DNA of 49,918 nucleotides from 73-13 sp035555435 (GTDB taxonomy: Bacteria; Actinomycetota; Actinomycetes; Actinomycetales; Microbacteriaceae). Every line of letters begins with the position of its first letter. The stretch's first letter is position 1. The stretch spans positions 1-49,918 of the forward strand of contig DATMGN010000022.1 in assembly GCA_035555435.1 (NCBI GenBank), in the 5' to 3' direction. Shown here one piece after another: positions 32,157 through 40,433 of the stretch. Under the pieces are notes generated by a model, which saw only the letters and a list, made by a program, of their open reading frames with translations, did not search any database and had not been told where the DNA came from. Made by a program: the position numbers and the translations under genes.

Positions 32157-33911
32157 ATGAAGAACAACCAGGTCCCCAGCCGGATGCCGGTCCACCGGTA
32201 CAAGCCGTATCACGAGCAGTTCGCCGTGACCCTCCCGGACCGCACCTGGCCCGACGCCCACATCGAGGTCGCCCCGCGTTGGTGCGCCGTCGACCTCCGC
32301 GACGGCAACCAGGCGCTCATCGACCCCATGTCGCCCGAGCGCAAGCGCATCATGTTCGACCTGCTCGTCGCGATGGGCTTCAAGGAGATCGAGGTCGGCT
32401 TCCCCTCGGCATCGCAGACGGACTTCGACTTCGTCCGATCGCTCATCGAGGAGAACGCGATCCCCGACGACGTCACGATCCAGGTGCTCGTCCAGGCGCG
32501 CAAGGAGCTCATCGACCGCACCTACGAGTCGATCCGCGGCGCAAAGCAGGCGATCGTGCACCTCTACAACTCCACCTCGACGCTGCAGCGCGAGGTCGTC
32601 TTCCGCACCGACGAGCAGGGCGTCATCGACATCGCGCTGCAGGGCGCCCGTTGGTGCGTCGAGGCCGAGGCGAGCATCCCCGAAACGACCGTCTACTACG
32701 AGTACTCGCCCGAGTCCTACACGGGCACCGAGCTCGAGTTCGCCGTCGAGGTGTGCAACCGGGTCATGGAGGTCTTCGTCCCGACCCCCGAGCGCAAGCT
32801 CATCATCAACCTGCCCGCGACCGTCGAGATGGCGACGCCGAACGTCTACGCCGACTCGATCGAGTGGATGAACCGGCACCTGGCCCACCGGGAGAACGTC
32901 ATCCTCTCCCTCCACCCGCACAACGACCGCGGCACCGCGATCGCGGCGGCCGAGCTCGGCTACCTCGCGGGCGCCGACCGGATCGAGGGCTGCCTCTTCG
33001 GCAACGGCGAGCGCACCGGCAACGTCGACACCGTCGCGCTCGCGATGAACCTCTTCACGCAGGGCATCGACCCGCAGCTCGACCTCTCCGACATCGACCG
33101 CGTGCGGCGCACCGCCGAGTACTGCAACCAGATCAAGGTGCACGAGCGCTCGCCGTGGGCCGGGGACCTCGTGTACACGGCGTTCTCCGGCTCGCACCAG
33201 GACGCGATCAAGAAGGGCTTCGAGGCGATGGCCGCGCGCGCGGCCGCCGAGGGCAAGACGATCGAGGACATCGAGTGGGCCGTGCCCTACCTGCCCGTCG
33301 ACCCGAAGGACCTGGGCCGCGGCTACGAGGCCGTCGTGCGCGTCAACTCGCAGTCCGGCAAGGGCGGTGTCGCCTACCTGCTCAAGGCCGACCACCACCT
33401 CGACCTGCCGCGCCGGCTGCAGATCGAGTTCTCCCAGGTCGTGCAGGCGAAGACCGACTCCGACGGCGGCGAGGTCACGAGCGCGCAGCTCTGGGCCGCG
33501 TTCGTCGACGAGTACCTGCCGGCCGAGGACGTCGACGCGAAGTGGGGGCGGTTCGAGATCCTCTCGACCCGCACCGAGTCGCAGATGACGGGCAGCGTGA
33601 GCCTCGACGCGCGTTTGCGTGACGGCGACGGCATCGAGGAGGTCAGCGGCGTCGGCAACGGTCCGGTCGCCGCGTTCCTCGCGATCATGGGCGAGCAGGG
33701 CTTCGCAATCGAGCTCTACGACTACGTCGAGCACGCGTTGTCCGCGGGCGGCGACGCGCTCGCCGCGGCCTACGTCGAGCTCAACGTCAACGGGCAGCGC
33801 CTGTGGGGCGTCGGCATCGACGCGGACATCTCGACGGCGTCGCTCAAGGCGGTCGTCTCGTCGGTCAACCGGGCGATCCGCACGCAGGCCGACGCGCTCG
33901 TCTCGGCCTGA
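32157..33911 (+). CDS. leuA: 2-isopropylmalate synthase
   Basis: A 584-residue enzyme that joins acetyl-CoA and 2-oxoisovalerate, the first step of leucine synthesis. The catalytic TIM barrel shows APRWCAVDLRDGNQALIDPM (metal-binding Asp near 48), EIEVGFPSASQTDFDFVR, LSLHPHNDRGTAIAAAELG (metal-binding His pair) and GCLFGNGERTGNVD. The C-terminal allosteric domain (from about 440) binds leucine for feedback control. It is the long actinobacterial/fungal type (leuA2). CAGGAG lies about a dozen bases upstream of the ATG. Thus control occurs at two levels: attenuation in the leader and leucine inhibition of the protein. Confidence 0.97.
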   Translation: MKNNQVPSRMPVHRYKPYHEQFAVTLPDRTWPDAHIEVAPRWCAVDLRDGNQALIDPMSPERKRIMFDLLVAMGFKEIEVGFPSASQTDFDFVRSLIEENAIPDDVTIQVLVQARKELIDRTYESIRGAKQAIVHLYNSTSTLQREVVFRTDEQGVIDIALQGARWCVEAEASIPETTVYYEYSPESYTGTELEFAVEVCNRVMEVFVPTPERKLIINLPATVEMATPNVYADSIEWMNRHLAHRENVILSLHPHNDRGTAIAAAELGYLAGADRIEGCLFGNGERTGNVDTVALAMNLFTQGIDPQLDLSDIDRVRRTAEYCNQIKVHERSPWAGDLVYTAFSGSHQDAIKKGFEAMAARAAAEGKTIEDIEWAVPYLPVDPKDLGRGYEAVVRVNSQSGKGGVAYLLKADHHLDLPRRLQIEFSQVVQAKTDSDGGEVTSAQLWAAFVDEYLPAEDVDAKWGRFEILSTRTESQMTGSVSLDARLRDGDGIEEVSGVGNGPVAAFLAIMGEQGFAIELYDYVEHALSAGGDALAAAYVELNVNGQRLWGVGIDADISTASLKAVVSSVNRAIRTQADALVSA

Positions 33912-33951
33912 GCACCCGCGCGCGGGCTCGCCTTCGGGTCAGTCCGCGCGC
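33910..33951. terminator. Convergent terminator region after leuA
   Basis: GCGCGCGG (33918-33925) and CCGCGCGC (33944-33951) form an inverted repeat around a loop with smaller pairing; CCCGCG-CGCGGG at 33915-33926 is an alternative short hairpin. The region is the 27-bp gap between leuA and the convergent membrane protein gene and runs slightly into the latter. No U-run. Confidence 0.4.
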
Positions 33952-34445
33952 GCTGCTCGGTGCTCGCGACCGCGCACGACGATCGCGACGATCCACTCGA
34001 CGACGAGCCAGAGCCAGCCGCCGATCCAGGGCACGAGCGCGATCGTCGCGATCGTCGAGGAGACGGCGCCGAGCGTGTCGTCACCGCCGGTGCCCGTCCA
34101 GTACATGAATGTCGAGCCCCAGGTGGTGTCGGCCCCGTCGACGAAGAAGAACGCGACGAGGAGCGCCCCGATGGAGGTCACCCACGCGATCACGACCGCG
34201 CGTCGCGTCGCGTGGCGGGCGAAGAGTCCGCGGCGGCCGAAGTAGCCGGTCGAGGCGACGACGATCTGCACGATCCAGCCGAGGATGAGCAGCGCGGGCG
34301 GCCAGATCGACCAGAGCGCGAAGACCATGAGCCAGCCGAACGACGCGAACTTGAGGCCGGCGGCGATGAGCGGGACGATCAGCAGGGCCAGGCCCGCGAT
34401 CGTCAGAGGGACGGAGGCGCGGGGACGGACGTCACTGGCGGTCAC
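33939..34445 (-). CDS. Four-helix membrane protein of unknown function
   Basis: A 168-residue hydrophobic protein with helices at about residues 13-32, 35-64, 83-101 and 124-158. An extracytoplasmic stretch with Asp, Thr and Gly (GADTTWGSTFMYWTGTGGDDT) lies between the last two; the C-terminus is basic. No family recognised. The GTG at 34445 is preceded by TAGGGT six bases upstream on this strand, supporting a leaderless message. It is divergent from recO, with repeat A between the two promoters. Confidence 0.7.
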   Translation of the reverse strand: MTASDVRPRASVPLTIAGLALLIVPLIAAGLKFASFGWLMVFALWSIWPPALLILGWIVQIVVASTGYFGRRGLFARHATRRAVVIAWVTSIGALLVAFFFVDGADTTWGSTFMYWTGTGGDDTLGAVSSTIATIALVPWIGGWLWLVVEWIVAIVVRGREHRAARAD

Positions 34446-34478
34446 GGCTTCACCCTAGCGGGACCGCGCCGCTCCTCC

Positions 34479-34520
34479 GCGGGTCCCTGAGCGAGCCGCA
34501 GGCGAGTCGAAGGGTCCCCG
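34479..34520 (+). repeat. Palindromic repeat A, intergenic copy
   Basis: CGCGGGTCCCTGAGCGAG, CCGCA centre, then GGCGAGTCGAAGGGTCCCCG; the ends pair imperfectly. It is the cleanest free-standing member and nearly identical to the copy inside pabB. It lies between the divergent membrane-protein and recO genes, overlapping the region where the -35 of recO would be. Confidence 0.85.
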
Positions 34521-34535
34521 CGCGATACTGGACTC

Positions 34536-35267
34536 GTGCCAACCTACCGCGACGAAGCCATCGTGCTGCGGACCCACAAGCTGGGCGAGGCCGACCGCAT
34601 CGTGACGATGGTCGGCCGCACGCGCGGCAAGATCCGGGCGGTCGCGAAGGGCGTGCGACGCACGGGCTCGCGCTTCGGGGCACGACTCGAGCCGTTCATG
34701 CTCGTGGACCTGCAGTGCTACCAGGGTCGCTCCCTCGACACCGTCACGCAGGCCGTCACCGTCGGCTCGTACGGCGCCGACATCGCCGCCGACTACGCGC
34801 GCTACACCGCAGCGTCCGCGATCGTCGAAGCGGCGGACCGGCTCACGGATGACGACGGCGGACCGCAGCAGTACGCCCTCCTCGTCGGCGCCCTGCGCTC
34901 GCTCGCCCGCGGCGAGCACGCGGCGGGGCTCACGCTCGACTCCTACCTCCTGCGCGCCCTGTCGATCGCGGGTTGGGCGCCGAGTCTCGACGACTGCGCG
35001 GTGACGGGCGCACCCGGCCCCCACACGACGTTCGTCATCCAGTCCGGCGGCGTCGTCGCCGACCGCGTCGCGCCGCCCGGAGCACCGCGCGTGGACCCGA
35101 TGACGCTTGCACTGCTCGCGGCGCTGCTCGAGGGCGATTGGACGGTCGCCGATGCGGCCGACGAGCGCACGCGGTCCCGCGCCTCGGGCCTCGTGGCGGC
35201 GTACGCGCAGTTCCACCTCGAGCGGGGCCTCAAGTCGCTCCCGCTCGTGGATCGGGCGCCGGCCTGA
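34536..35267 (+). CDS. recO: DNA repair protein RecO
   Basis: A 243-residue recombination mediator that loads RecA and anneals strands. The N-terminal OB-fold is typical (YRDEAIVLRTHKLGEADRIVTM, then RGKIRAVAKGVRRTGSRFGARLEPF). The C-terminal helical domain follows, with LDSYLLRALSIAGWAPSLDDC. The four-Cys zinc site of many RecO proteins is lost: only DDCAVTGAPGPH remains, the second Cys is Thr, and the second CxxC pair is missing (GGVVADRV). GTG at 34536 follows GATACT (34524-34529) by six bases. The stop overlaps the uppS ATG. Confidence 0.93.
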   Translation: MPTYRDEAIVLRTHKLGEADRIVTMVGRTRGKIRAVAKGVRRTGSRFGARLEPFMLVDLQCYQGRSLDTVTQAVTVGSYGADIAADYARYTAASAIVEAADRLTDDDGGPQQYALLVGALRSLARGEHAAGLTLDSYLLRALSIAGWAPSLDDCAVTGAPGPHTTFVIQSGGVVADRVAPPGAPRVDPMTLALLAALLEGDWTVADAADERTRSRASGLVAAYAQFHLERGLKSLPLVDRAPA

Positions 35268-36052
35268 TGCCGGAGCGCATTCCGCTGCGCCCGGTCGACT
35301 GGACGGGCCAGACGCCGCCCGCGCTGCCGTCCGGCTCGGTCCCGAACCACGTCGCGATCGTGATGGACGGCAACGGCCGCTGGGCGAACGCGCAGGGCCT
35401 CCCGCGCATCGAGGGCCATCGGGCGGGGGAGGCGACGATGCTCGACGTCGTCGCTGGGGCGATCCAGGCCGGCGTCGGCCACCTCTCGCTCTACGCGTTC
35501 TCGACGGAGAACTGGGCGCGCTCGGTCGACGAGGTGCGCTTCCTCATGGGCTTCAACCGCGACGTGCTGCACCGCCGCCGCGACCAGCTCGTCGACTGGA
35601 ACGTGCGCTTCAACTGGGCGGGCCGGCGCCCGCGGCTGTGGCAGTCCGTCATCAAGGACCTCGTGCTCACGGAGCGTGCGACCGCCCGCAATACCGGCAT
35701 GACGCTCAACCTGTGCGTCAACTACGGCGGCCGCAACGAGCTCGTCGACGCCGTCGAGTCGATCGCCCGCGAGGTCGCCGCGGGGCGGCTGAAGCCGTCC
35801 GGCATCAGCGCGCGCACGATCGCGAAGCACCTCTACGTCCCGGACATGCCCGACGTCGACCTCTTCGTGCGCACCTCCGGAGAGCACCGGACGTCGAACT
35901 TCCTGCTGTGGGAGTCGGCGTACGCGGAGATGGTGTTTCAGGACGTGCTCTGGCCCGATTACCGCCGCGAACACCTGTGGGCCGCGATCGAGGAGTACGT
36001 GGGCCGCGACCGCCGCTTCGGCGGCGCGATCGACCGCCCCTCCACCGGCTGA
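35267..36052 (+). CDS. uppS: Isoprenyl (undecaprenyl) diphosphate synthase
   Basis: A 261-residue cis-prenyltransferase that makes the long-chain lipid carrier for cell-wall synthesis. Conserved regions: IVMDGNGRWA with catalytic Asp34, GHRAG, LSLYAFSTENWARS, and the C-terminal RTSGEHRTSNFLLWESAYAE with the Arg and Glu residues that bind the diphosphate. Length normal. The ATG at 35267 overlaps the recO stop (TGATG), so the pair is one operon, a conserved actinobacterial arrangement. Product chain length cannot be told from sequence. Confidence 0.94.
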   Translation: MPERIPLRPVDWTGQTPPALPSGSVPNHVAIVMDGNGRWANAQGLPRIEGHRAGEATMLDVVAGAIQAGVGHLSLYAFSTENWARSVDEVRFLMGFNRDVLHRRRDQLVDWNVRFNWAGRRPRLWQSVIKDLVLTERATARNTGMTLNLCVNYGGRNELVDAVESIAREVAAGRLKPSGISARTIAKHLYVPDMPDVDLFVRTSGEHRTSNFLLWESAYAEMVFQDVLWPDYRREHLWAAIEEYVGRDRRFGGAIDRPSTG

Positions 36053-36237
36053 CCCGCGGCGCTGCGTCCGCCGACCGTGTGCGCCCACCGTGCGGCGGTC
36101 ACATGGCGTTCTGTCCCTGAGGTGGACGCAATAGGCGCCGAGAGGGGCCGGGACGCGACCGTCTGCGTCCACTCTGGCGGGGCTCGCACAGGACCGCGGC
36201 GGGCAGCCATGCCGCGGACCCCCGGTAAACTCGCCGA
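36053..36237. other. uppS-glyS gap with repeats and glyS promoter
   Basis: A 185-bp gap. It holds repeat C copy 2 (36122-36173), preceded by a related-looking GC-rich stretch (36062-36089: TGCGTCC...GACCGTGTGCGCCCAC) that may be a decayed further copy, and a TAAACT -10 (36226-36231) for glyS. No small gene is supported. Confidence 0.6.
36122..36173 (-). repeat. Repeat C, copy 2 (intergenic)
   Basis: A 52-bp imperfect palindrome with ends GTGGACGCA (36122-36130) and TGCGTCCACT (36164-36173). The reverse complement aligns with 20199-20251. The ends pair over nine bases, so the RNA could form a long hairpin after uppS. Confidence 0.65.
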
Positions 36238-37614
36238 GTGCCAGTCTCCGCTCTCGACGCCGTCATCGCCCTCGCCAAGCGCCGTGGGTTCGTCTTCCAG
36301 GCCGGCGAGATCTACGGCGGTACCCGCAGCGCGTGGGACTACGGACCCCTCGGCGTCGAGCTGAAGGAGAACATCAAGCGCGAGTGGTGGCAGACCTTCG
36401 TGCGCGGGCGCGAGGACATGGTCGGCCTCGACTCGTCCGTCATCCTGCCTCGGCAGGTCTGGGTGAGCTCGGGCCACGTCGCGACGTTCACTGACCCGCT
36501 CGTGGAGTGCACGCAGTGCCACAACCGCTTCCGCCAGGACCACCTGCAGGAGGCGTTCGAGGCGAAGCACGGGCGCACGCCGGACGGTATGAGCGAGATC
36601 AACTGCCCCAACTGCGGCACGAAGGGCGCCTGGACGGAGCCGCGCTCATTCTCCGGCCTCATGAAGACCTACCTGGGCCCGGTCGATGACGAGGAGGGCC
36701 TGCACTACCTGCGCCCCGAGACCGCGCAGGGCATCTTCGTCCAGTTCGCCAACGTCGTCACGTCGTCCCGGCGCAAGCCCCCGTTCGGCGTCGGCCAGAT
36801 CGGCAAGGCGTTCCGCAACGAGATCACGCCCGGCAACTTCATCTTCCGCACCCGCGAGTTCGAGCAGATGGAGATCGAGTTCTTCACGCCGCCCGCGGAG
36901 GCGGACGAGTGGTTCGGCAAGTGGGTCGAGGCGTGCTGGGACTGGTTTGTGGACCTCGGCATCGACCCCGCGCACATGCGTCGCTTCGACGTGCCGAAGG
37001 AGGATCGCGCCCACTACTCGGCGGGCACGATCGACATCGAGTACGACTTCGGCTTCACCGGCGGCTCCGGCTGGGGCGAGCTCATGGGCATCGCGAACCG
37101 CACCGACTACGACCTGAGCTCGCACGCGGAGGGCTCGGGGAAGGACCTGTCGTTCTTCGATCAGGGCAGCGGAGAACGCTATGTCCCCTACGTCATCGAG
37201 CCCTCCTTCGGTCTGACCCGGTCGATGATGGCGTTCCTCGTCGATGCGTACCGCGAGGAGGAGGTGCCGACCGCGAAGGGCGGCACCGACACCCGGGTCG
37301 TGCTCGGCCTGGACCCGCGGCTCGCGCCGGTCAAGGCGGCGATCCTGCCGCTGTCGCGCGGCGAGGCGCTCTCGCCGCTCGCGCGCGAGGTCGCGGCGGG
37401 GCTGCGCAAGCGGTGGAACGTCGAGTTCGATGACGCCGGCGCGATCGGCCGCCGCTACCGCCGTCAGGACGAGATCGGCACGCCGTACTGCATCACGGTC
37501 GACTTCGACTCGCTCGAGGACCAGGCGGTCACGGTGCGCGAGCGCGACTCGATGCAGCAGGAGCGGGTGTCGATCGAGTCGCTCGGCGCGTACCTCGCGG
37601 AGCGCCTGGGCTGA
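36238..37614 (+). CDS. glyS: Glycyl-tRNA synthetase (single-chain, alpha2 type)
   Basis: A 458-residue class II synthetase. The start shows the family's AKRRGFVFQAGEIYGG and AWDYGPLGVELKENIK. A zinc site is formed by CTQCHNRF and CPNCGTKG. Motif 2 lies in GKAFRNEITPGNFIFRTREF and motif 3 in EPSFGLTRSMMAFL. The C-terminal anticodon-binding domain ends in the typical IGTPYCITVDF and VTVRERDSMQQ region. GTG at 36238 follows TAAACT by six bases (leaderless). Confidence 0.96.
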   Translation: MPVSALDAVIALAKRRGFVFQAGEIYGGTRSAWDYGPLGVELKENIKREWWQTFVRGREDMVGLDSSVILPRQVWVSSGHVATFTDPLVECTQCHNRFRQDHLQEAFEAKHGRTPDGMSEINCPNCGTKGAWTEPRSFSGLMKTYLGPVDDEEGLHYLRPETAQGIFVQFANVVTSSRRKPPFGVGQIGKAFRNEITPGNFIFRTREFEQMEIEFFTPPAEADEWFGKWVEACWDWFVDLGIDPAHMRRFDVPKEDRAHYSAGTIDIEYDFGFTGGSGWGELMGIANRTDYDLSSHAEGSGKDLSFFDQGSGERYVPYVIEPSFGLTRSMMAFLVDAYREEEVPTAKGGTDTRVVLGLDPRLAPVKAAILPLSRGEALSPLAREVAAGLRKRWNVEFDDAGAIGRRYRRQDEIGTPYCITVDFDSLEDQAVTVRERDSMQQERVSIESLGAYLAERLG

Positions 37615-37627
37615 CCCGCGCACCGCC

Positions 37628-38230
37628 TCAGGGGCGGCGGCGCACCGCCCGGGTGCGCAGGATCGCGATACCCGCGAGCAGCAGCAGCACCACGCCGGAG
37701 ACGATCGTGACGATCCAGAACGGTGTCGTGACGGCGTCGACCGACTGCTTCGCCTCGGCGAGCTGGGCGCTCGCGCTGTCGACCGCGATGCGCGCCTCCT
37801 CCTCGGCGGCCTTCGCCTCGGCGAGCGCCGCGACCTCGCCGCGCTCGATCGCGTCCTCCATCGCGCGGACCTCCGCGACGATCGGGAGGGTCGCATTCAT
37901 CGAGAACGAGGTGCCGCTGCTCTGGGCCTCCAGCTGCGCGATCGCCTCCGCGCGCTTGGCCTCGAGGGCCGCCTGCGCCGCGCTCTCGGCGGCGGCCGCG
38001 TCGGCGGTCTCGACCTGCGCGCTCTCGTAGCCGCGCTGCAGGCTGCCGAGGAGTCCGGTGGCGTCGGTGACGGCCTTCATCGCGTTCCCCAGCAGCGCCG
38101 CGACGACGCCGATGACCAGGGCGACGAGCACGGTCGCGATCAGGAAGACGATCCACGAGCCCCGCGCGGAACGGCGGCTGCCGGTGGGCAGGACTGGAGC
38201 GGGGATGCGCTCGTGCACCTGTGTCGTCAT
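37628..38230 (-). CDS. Two-helix membrane protein with coiled-coil domain
   Basis: A 200-residue protein: a short N-terminal cytoplasmic part, membrane helix at about residues 27-49, an Ala/Glu-rich helical stretch (about 68-165; QVETADAAAAESAAQAALEA and similar) likely to form a coiled coil outside the membrane, a second helix at about 172-190, and a short RTRAVRRRP tail. This hairpin layout suggests a structural or sensing part. No family recognised. A strong GGGAGGTGAG ribosome site precedes the ATG at 38230. Its stop lies 13 bases from the convergent glyS stop. Confidence 0.7.
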   Translation of the reverse strand: MTTQVHERIPAPVLPTGSRRSARGSWIVFLIATVLVALVIGVVAALLGNAMKAVTDATGLLGSLQRGYESAQVETADAAAAESAAQAALEAKRAEAIAQLEAQSSGTSFSMNATLPIVAEVRAMEDAIERGEVAALAEAKAAEEEARIAVDSASAQLAEAKQSVDAVTTPFWIVTIVSGVVLLLLAGIAILRTRAVRRRP

Positions 38231-38307
38231 CCGACTCACCTCCCGGGTCCTGATCGGGCGTTCGCGGACACTGTACCGCGCGACCCCCGACATCGGCCCG
38301 GAATGCC

Positions 38308-39693
38308 TCAGGGCGTGGGTCGGCGTGCGTCGTACGCGCGCCAGGCGACGCTCGCGCGCAGCAGCACCCAGATGAGGATGATGATCGCGACGCCGCCGAA
38401 CAGGGGCGGCGCCCAGAGCGCGTCGGGCCCGGAGGGCGGCGGCACGGCGACGGCGACGAGGGTCGCGAGGCCGCCGGCGACGAGATCGCCGACCCGCGGC
38501 CCGCCCGTGACGACGACGATGAAGACGCCCTGGGTACGGCCGCGCATCTCGTCCGGGACGGCGGTCAGCATCATGGTCGTCCGGAAGATCGCGCTGAACT
38601 CGTCGCTCACGCCGGTGCCGGCGAGGGCGATGAACGCGAGGATGAGCGCCGGCCAGGACACCTCGCCGATCGTGGGGCCGACGGGCCCGAACCAGCCGAG
38701 CATCGCGGCAGCGATGACGAGCCCGAAGAGGATCGTGAAGCCGCCGTAGACCATGATCGCGCGACTGACGGCGATGCCCTGGCGGTGGATGCGCGCGATC
38801 GGTCCGGAGAACACACCGCCGAGGAACGTCCCGACGGCCATCGCCGCGGTGAGGATGCCGACCGTGATCGCGCCGCCGCCGAGCGCGAAGACGCCGATCG
38901 CGGGGAAGAGCACGTGCGGACGCCCGAGCGTCATCGCGATGATGTCGACGATGAAGCTCATCCGGATGACGGGCGCGCGCCGGAGGAACGCGAGGCCGTC
39001 GAGCAGCGAGCGCCAGCCGGGTCGGGCGACGTCGCTGAGCGGTGGCAACTTCGGGAGGCTGAAGACGCCGAGGAAGCCCGCCGTGAAGAGCACCGCGTCG
39101 ATCGCGAACGTCACGGGATAGCCGGTGGCAGCGACGAGCACGCCGGCAAGCGCCGGGCCGACGGCGAGCTGGAAGCCGAACGTCACGCCGTTGAGCGCGG
39201 CGGCCCGCGACACCATGTCCTCCGGGACGATGCGGGGGATGATCGCCGTGCGAGCCGCGGAGTTGATCGTCGTCGCGACCGCATTGATGGTCGTGACGAG
39301 GTAGAGCGGCCACACCTCGATGCGCGCCTCGGGCGCGATGGCGGCGTCGATCCAGGAGAACGCCAGGAGCGCGGCCGTGGAGAGCCAGCTGATGATCGCG
39401 GTCGTCAGGGCGACGGTGCGGCGGTCGAACGCGTCGACGAGCATGCCGCCCCAAAGTCCCGCGATGATCATCGGGAGGAGCGAGATGGGGCCGACCAGGG
39501 CGACGAGCAGGGTCGAGCCGGTGATGTCGTAGATGAGCAGGGTGACCGCGGTCATCGTCAGCCAGGCACCGATGCCGGAGATCGATTGGCCCGCCCACAG
39601 CCGCGCGAAGGCGGGGGAGCGGCGCAGCGGCGCCAGATCGACGAAGGTGCGGTGCGGCGCGGCGGGGGACTCCTCGCGCACGTCGTCGCTCAC
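38308..39693 (-). CDS. MFS transporter (EntS-like, 12 TM)
   Basis: A 461-residue major facilitator of the enterobactin exporter-like group. Motif A-like GMLVDAFDRR is near residue 84, and twelve hydrophobic spans can be counted. The region AARTAIIPRIVPEDMVSRAAAL is typical of this group. Substrate unknown; exporters of siderophores or drugs are likely. GTG at 39693 follows TAGGCT by six bases on this strand (leaderless), which decides the start. It is divergent from the DsbA-like gene with 63 bp between them. Confidence 0.88.
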   Translation of the reverse strand: MSDDVREESPAAPHRTFVDLAPLRRSPAFARLWAGQSISGIGAWLTMTAVTLLIYDITGSTLLVALVGPISLLPMIIAGLWGGMLVDAFDRRTVALTTAIISWLSTAALLAFSWIDAAIAPEARIEVWPLYLVTTINAVATTINSAARTAIIPRIVPEDMVSRAAALNGVTFGFQLAVGPALAGVLVAATGYPVTFAIDAVLFTAGFLGVFSLPKLPPLSDVARPGWRSLLDGLAFLRRAPVIRMSFIVDIIAMTLGRPHVLFPAIGVFALGGGAITVGILTAAMAVGTFLGGVFSGPIARIHRQGIAVSRAIMVYGGFTILFGLVIAAAMLGWFGPVGPTIGEVSWPALILAFIALAGTGVSDEFSAIFRTTMMLTAVPDEMRGRTQGVFIVVVTGGPRVGDLVAGGLATLVAVAVPPPSGPDALWAPPLFGGVAIIILIWVLLRASVAWRAYDARRPTP

Positions 39694-39756
39694 TTGGAGA
39701 GCCTACTGCCGCGCGTGAGCCGGAATGACCGGGCGTCAGCGGGAGTTGCAGCGAGT

Positions 39757-40416
39757 ATGAGCCAACCCATCAAGGTCGATATCTGGTCCGATGTCGCATG
39801 TCCCTGGTGCTTCATCGGCAAGCGCCGCTTCGAGGCGGCGGTCGCCGAGTTCGACGGCGAGGTGGAGGTCGTCTACCACTCCTATGAGCTCGCGCCCGAC
39901 ACGCCCGAGGACTACGCGGGCACGCACCACGATTACCTCGTGAGCCGAGGATTCCCCGCGGAGCAGATCGCGGCGATGGATGCGCGGGTCAGCTCGATCG
40001 CGGAGTCGCTCGACCTGCACTACGACTATGCGGCCAACAAGCCGACGCGCACGCTCAAGGCGCACGAGCTGCTGCACTTCGCGAAGGCCCACGGTCGCCA
40101 GGTGGAGATGAAGGAGCGCCTCATGCAGGCCTACTTCGAGCGCGGCGAGCACGTCGGGCGCATCGACGAGCTCGTGCGGATGGCGGGTGAGGTCGGGCTC
40201 GACGAGGATGCCGCACGAGCCGCGCTCGTCTCCGGCGCGTACGCCGCCGTCGTCCAGGAGGACATCTCGGCCGCCCGTGACATCGGCGTGCAGGGGGTCC
40301 CGTTCTTCGTCTTCGACATGAAGTACGGCGTTTCGGGCGCGCAGGAGACCGCGACCTTCCTCGAGGTGCTCGGCACGGTGCGGAGCGAGCGGAGCACACC
40401 TAGCCCAGCGGACTAA
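39757..40416 (+). CDS. DsbA-family (FrnE-like) oxidoreductase
   Basis: A 219-residue cytoplasmic thioredoxin-fold protein of the DsbA/FrnE group. The active site is Cys15-Pro-Trp-Cys18 (SDVACPWCFIGKRRF), and the cis-Pro loop is GVQGVPFFVFD near 180. There is no signal peptide. FrnE members act as disulfide isomerases or in polyketide chemistry and oxidative stress. The ATG at 39757 has GGGAG about 11 bases upstream. Divergent from the MFS gene, so no obvious partner. Confidence 0.9.
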   Translation: MSQPIKVDIWSDVACPWCFIGKRRFEAAVAEFDGEVEVVYHSYELAPDTPEDYAGTHHDYLVSRGFPAEQIAAMDARVSSIAESLDLHYDYAANKPTRTLKAHELLHFAKAHGRQVEMKERLMQAYFERGEHVGRIDELVRMAGEVGLDEDAARAALVSGAYAAVVQEDISAARDIGVQGVPFFVFDMKYGVSGAQETATFLEVLGTVRSERSTPSPAD

Positions 40417-40433
40417 GGCGCACCTCTCCCCGG

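Noticed and set aside
30825..33734. A 969-codon open frame on the minus strand opposite corC, era and leuA
   Set aside because: High-GC shadow frame: the translation is Asp/Arg/Val/Glu-rich with no family resemblance, and the plus strand holds clear, conserved genes throughout.
34479..34520. Repeat A as the end of an insertion sequence or integron site
   Set aside because: No transposase or integrase gene exists in the window and no paired copy bounds a segment; copies stand alone.
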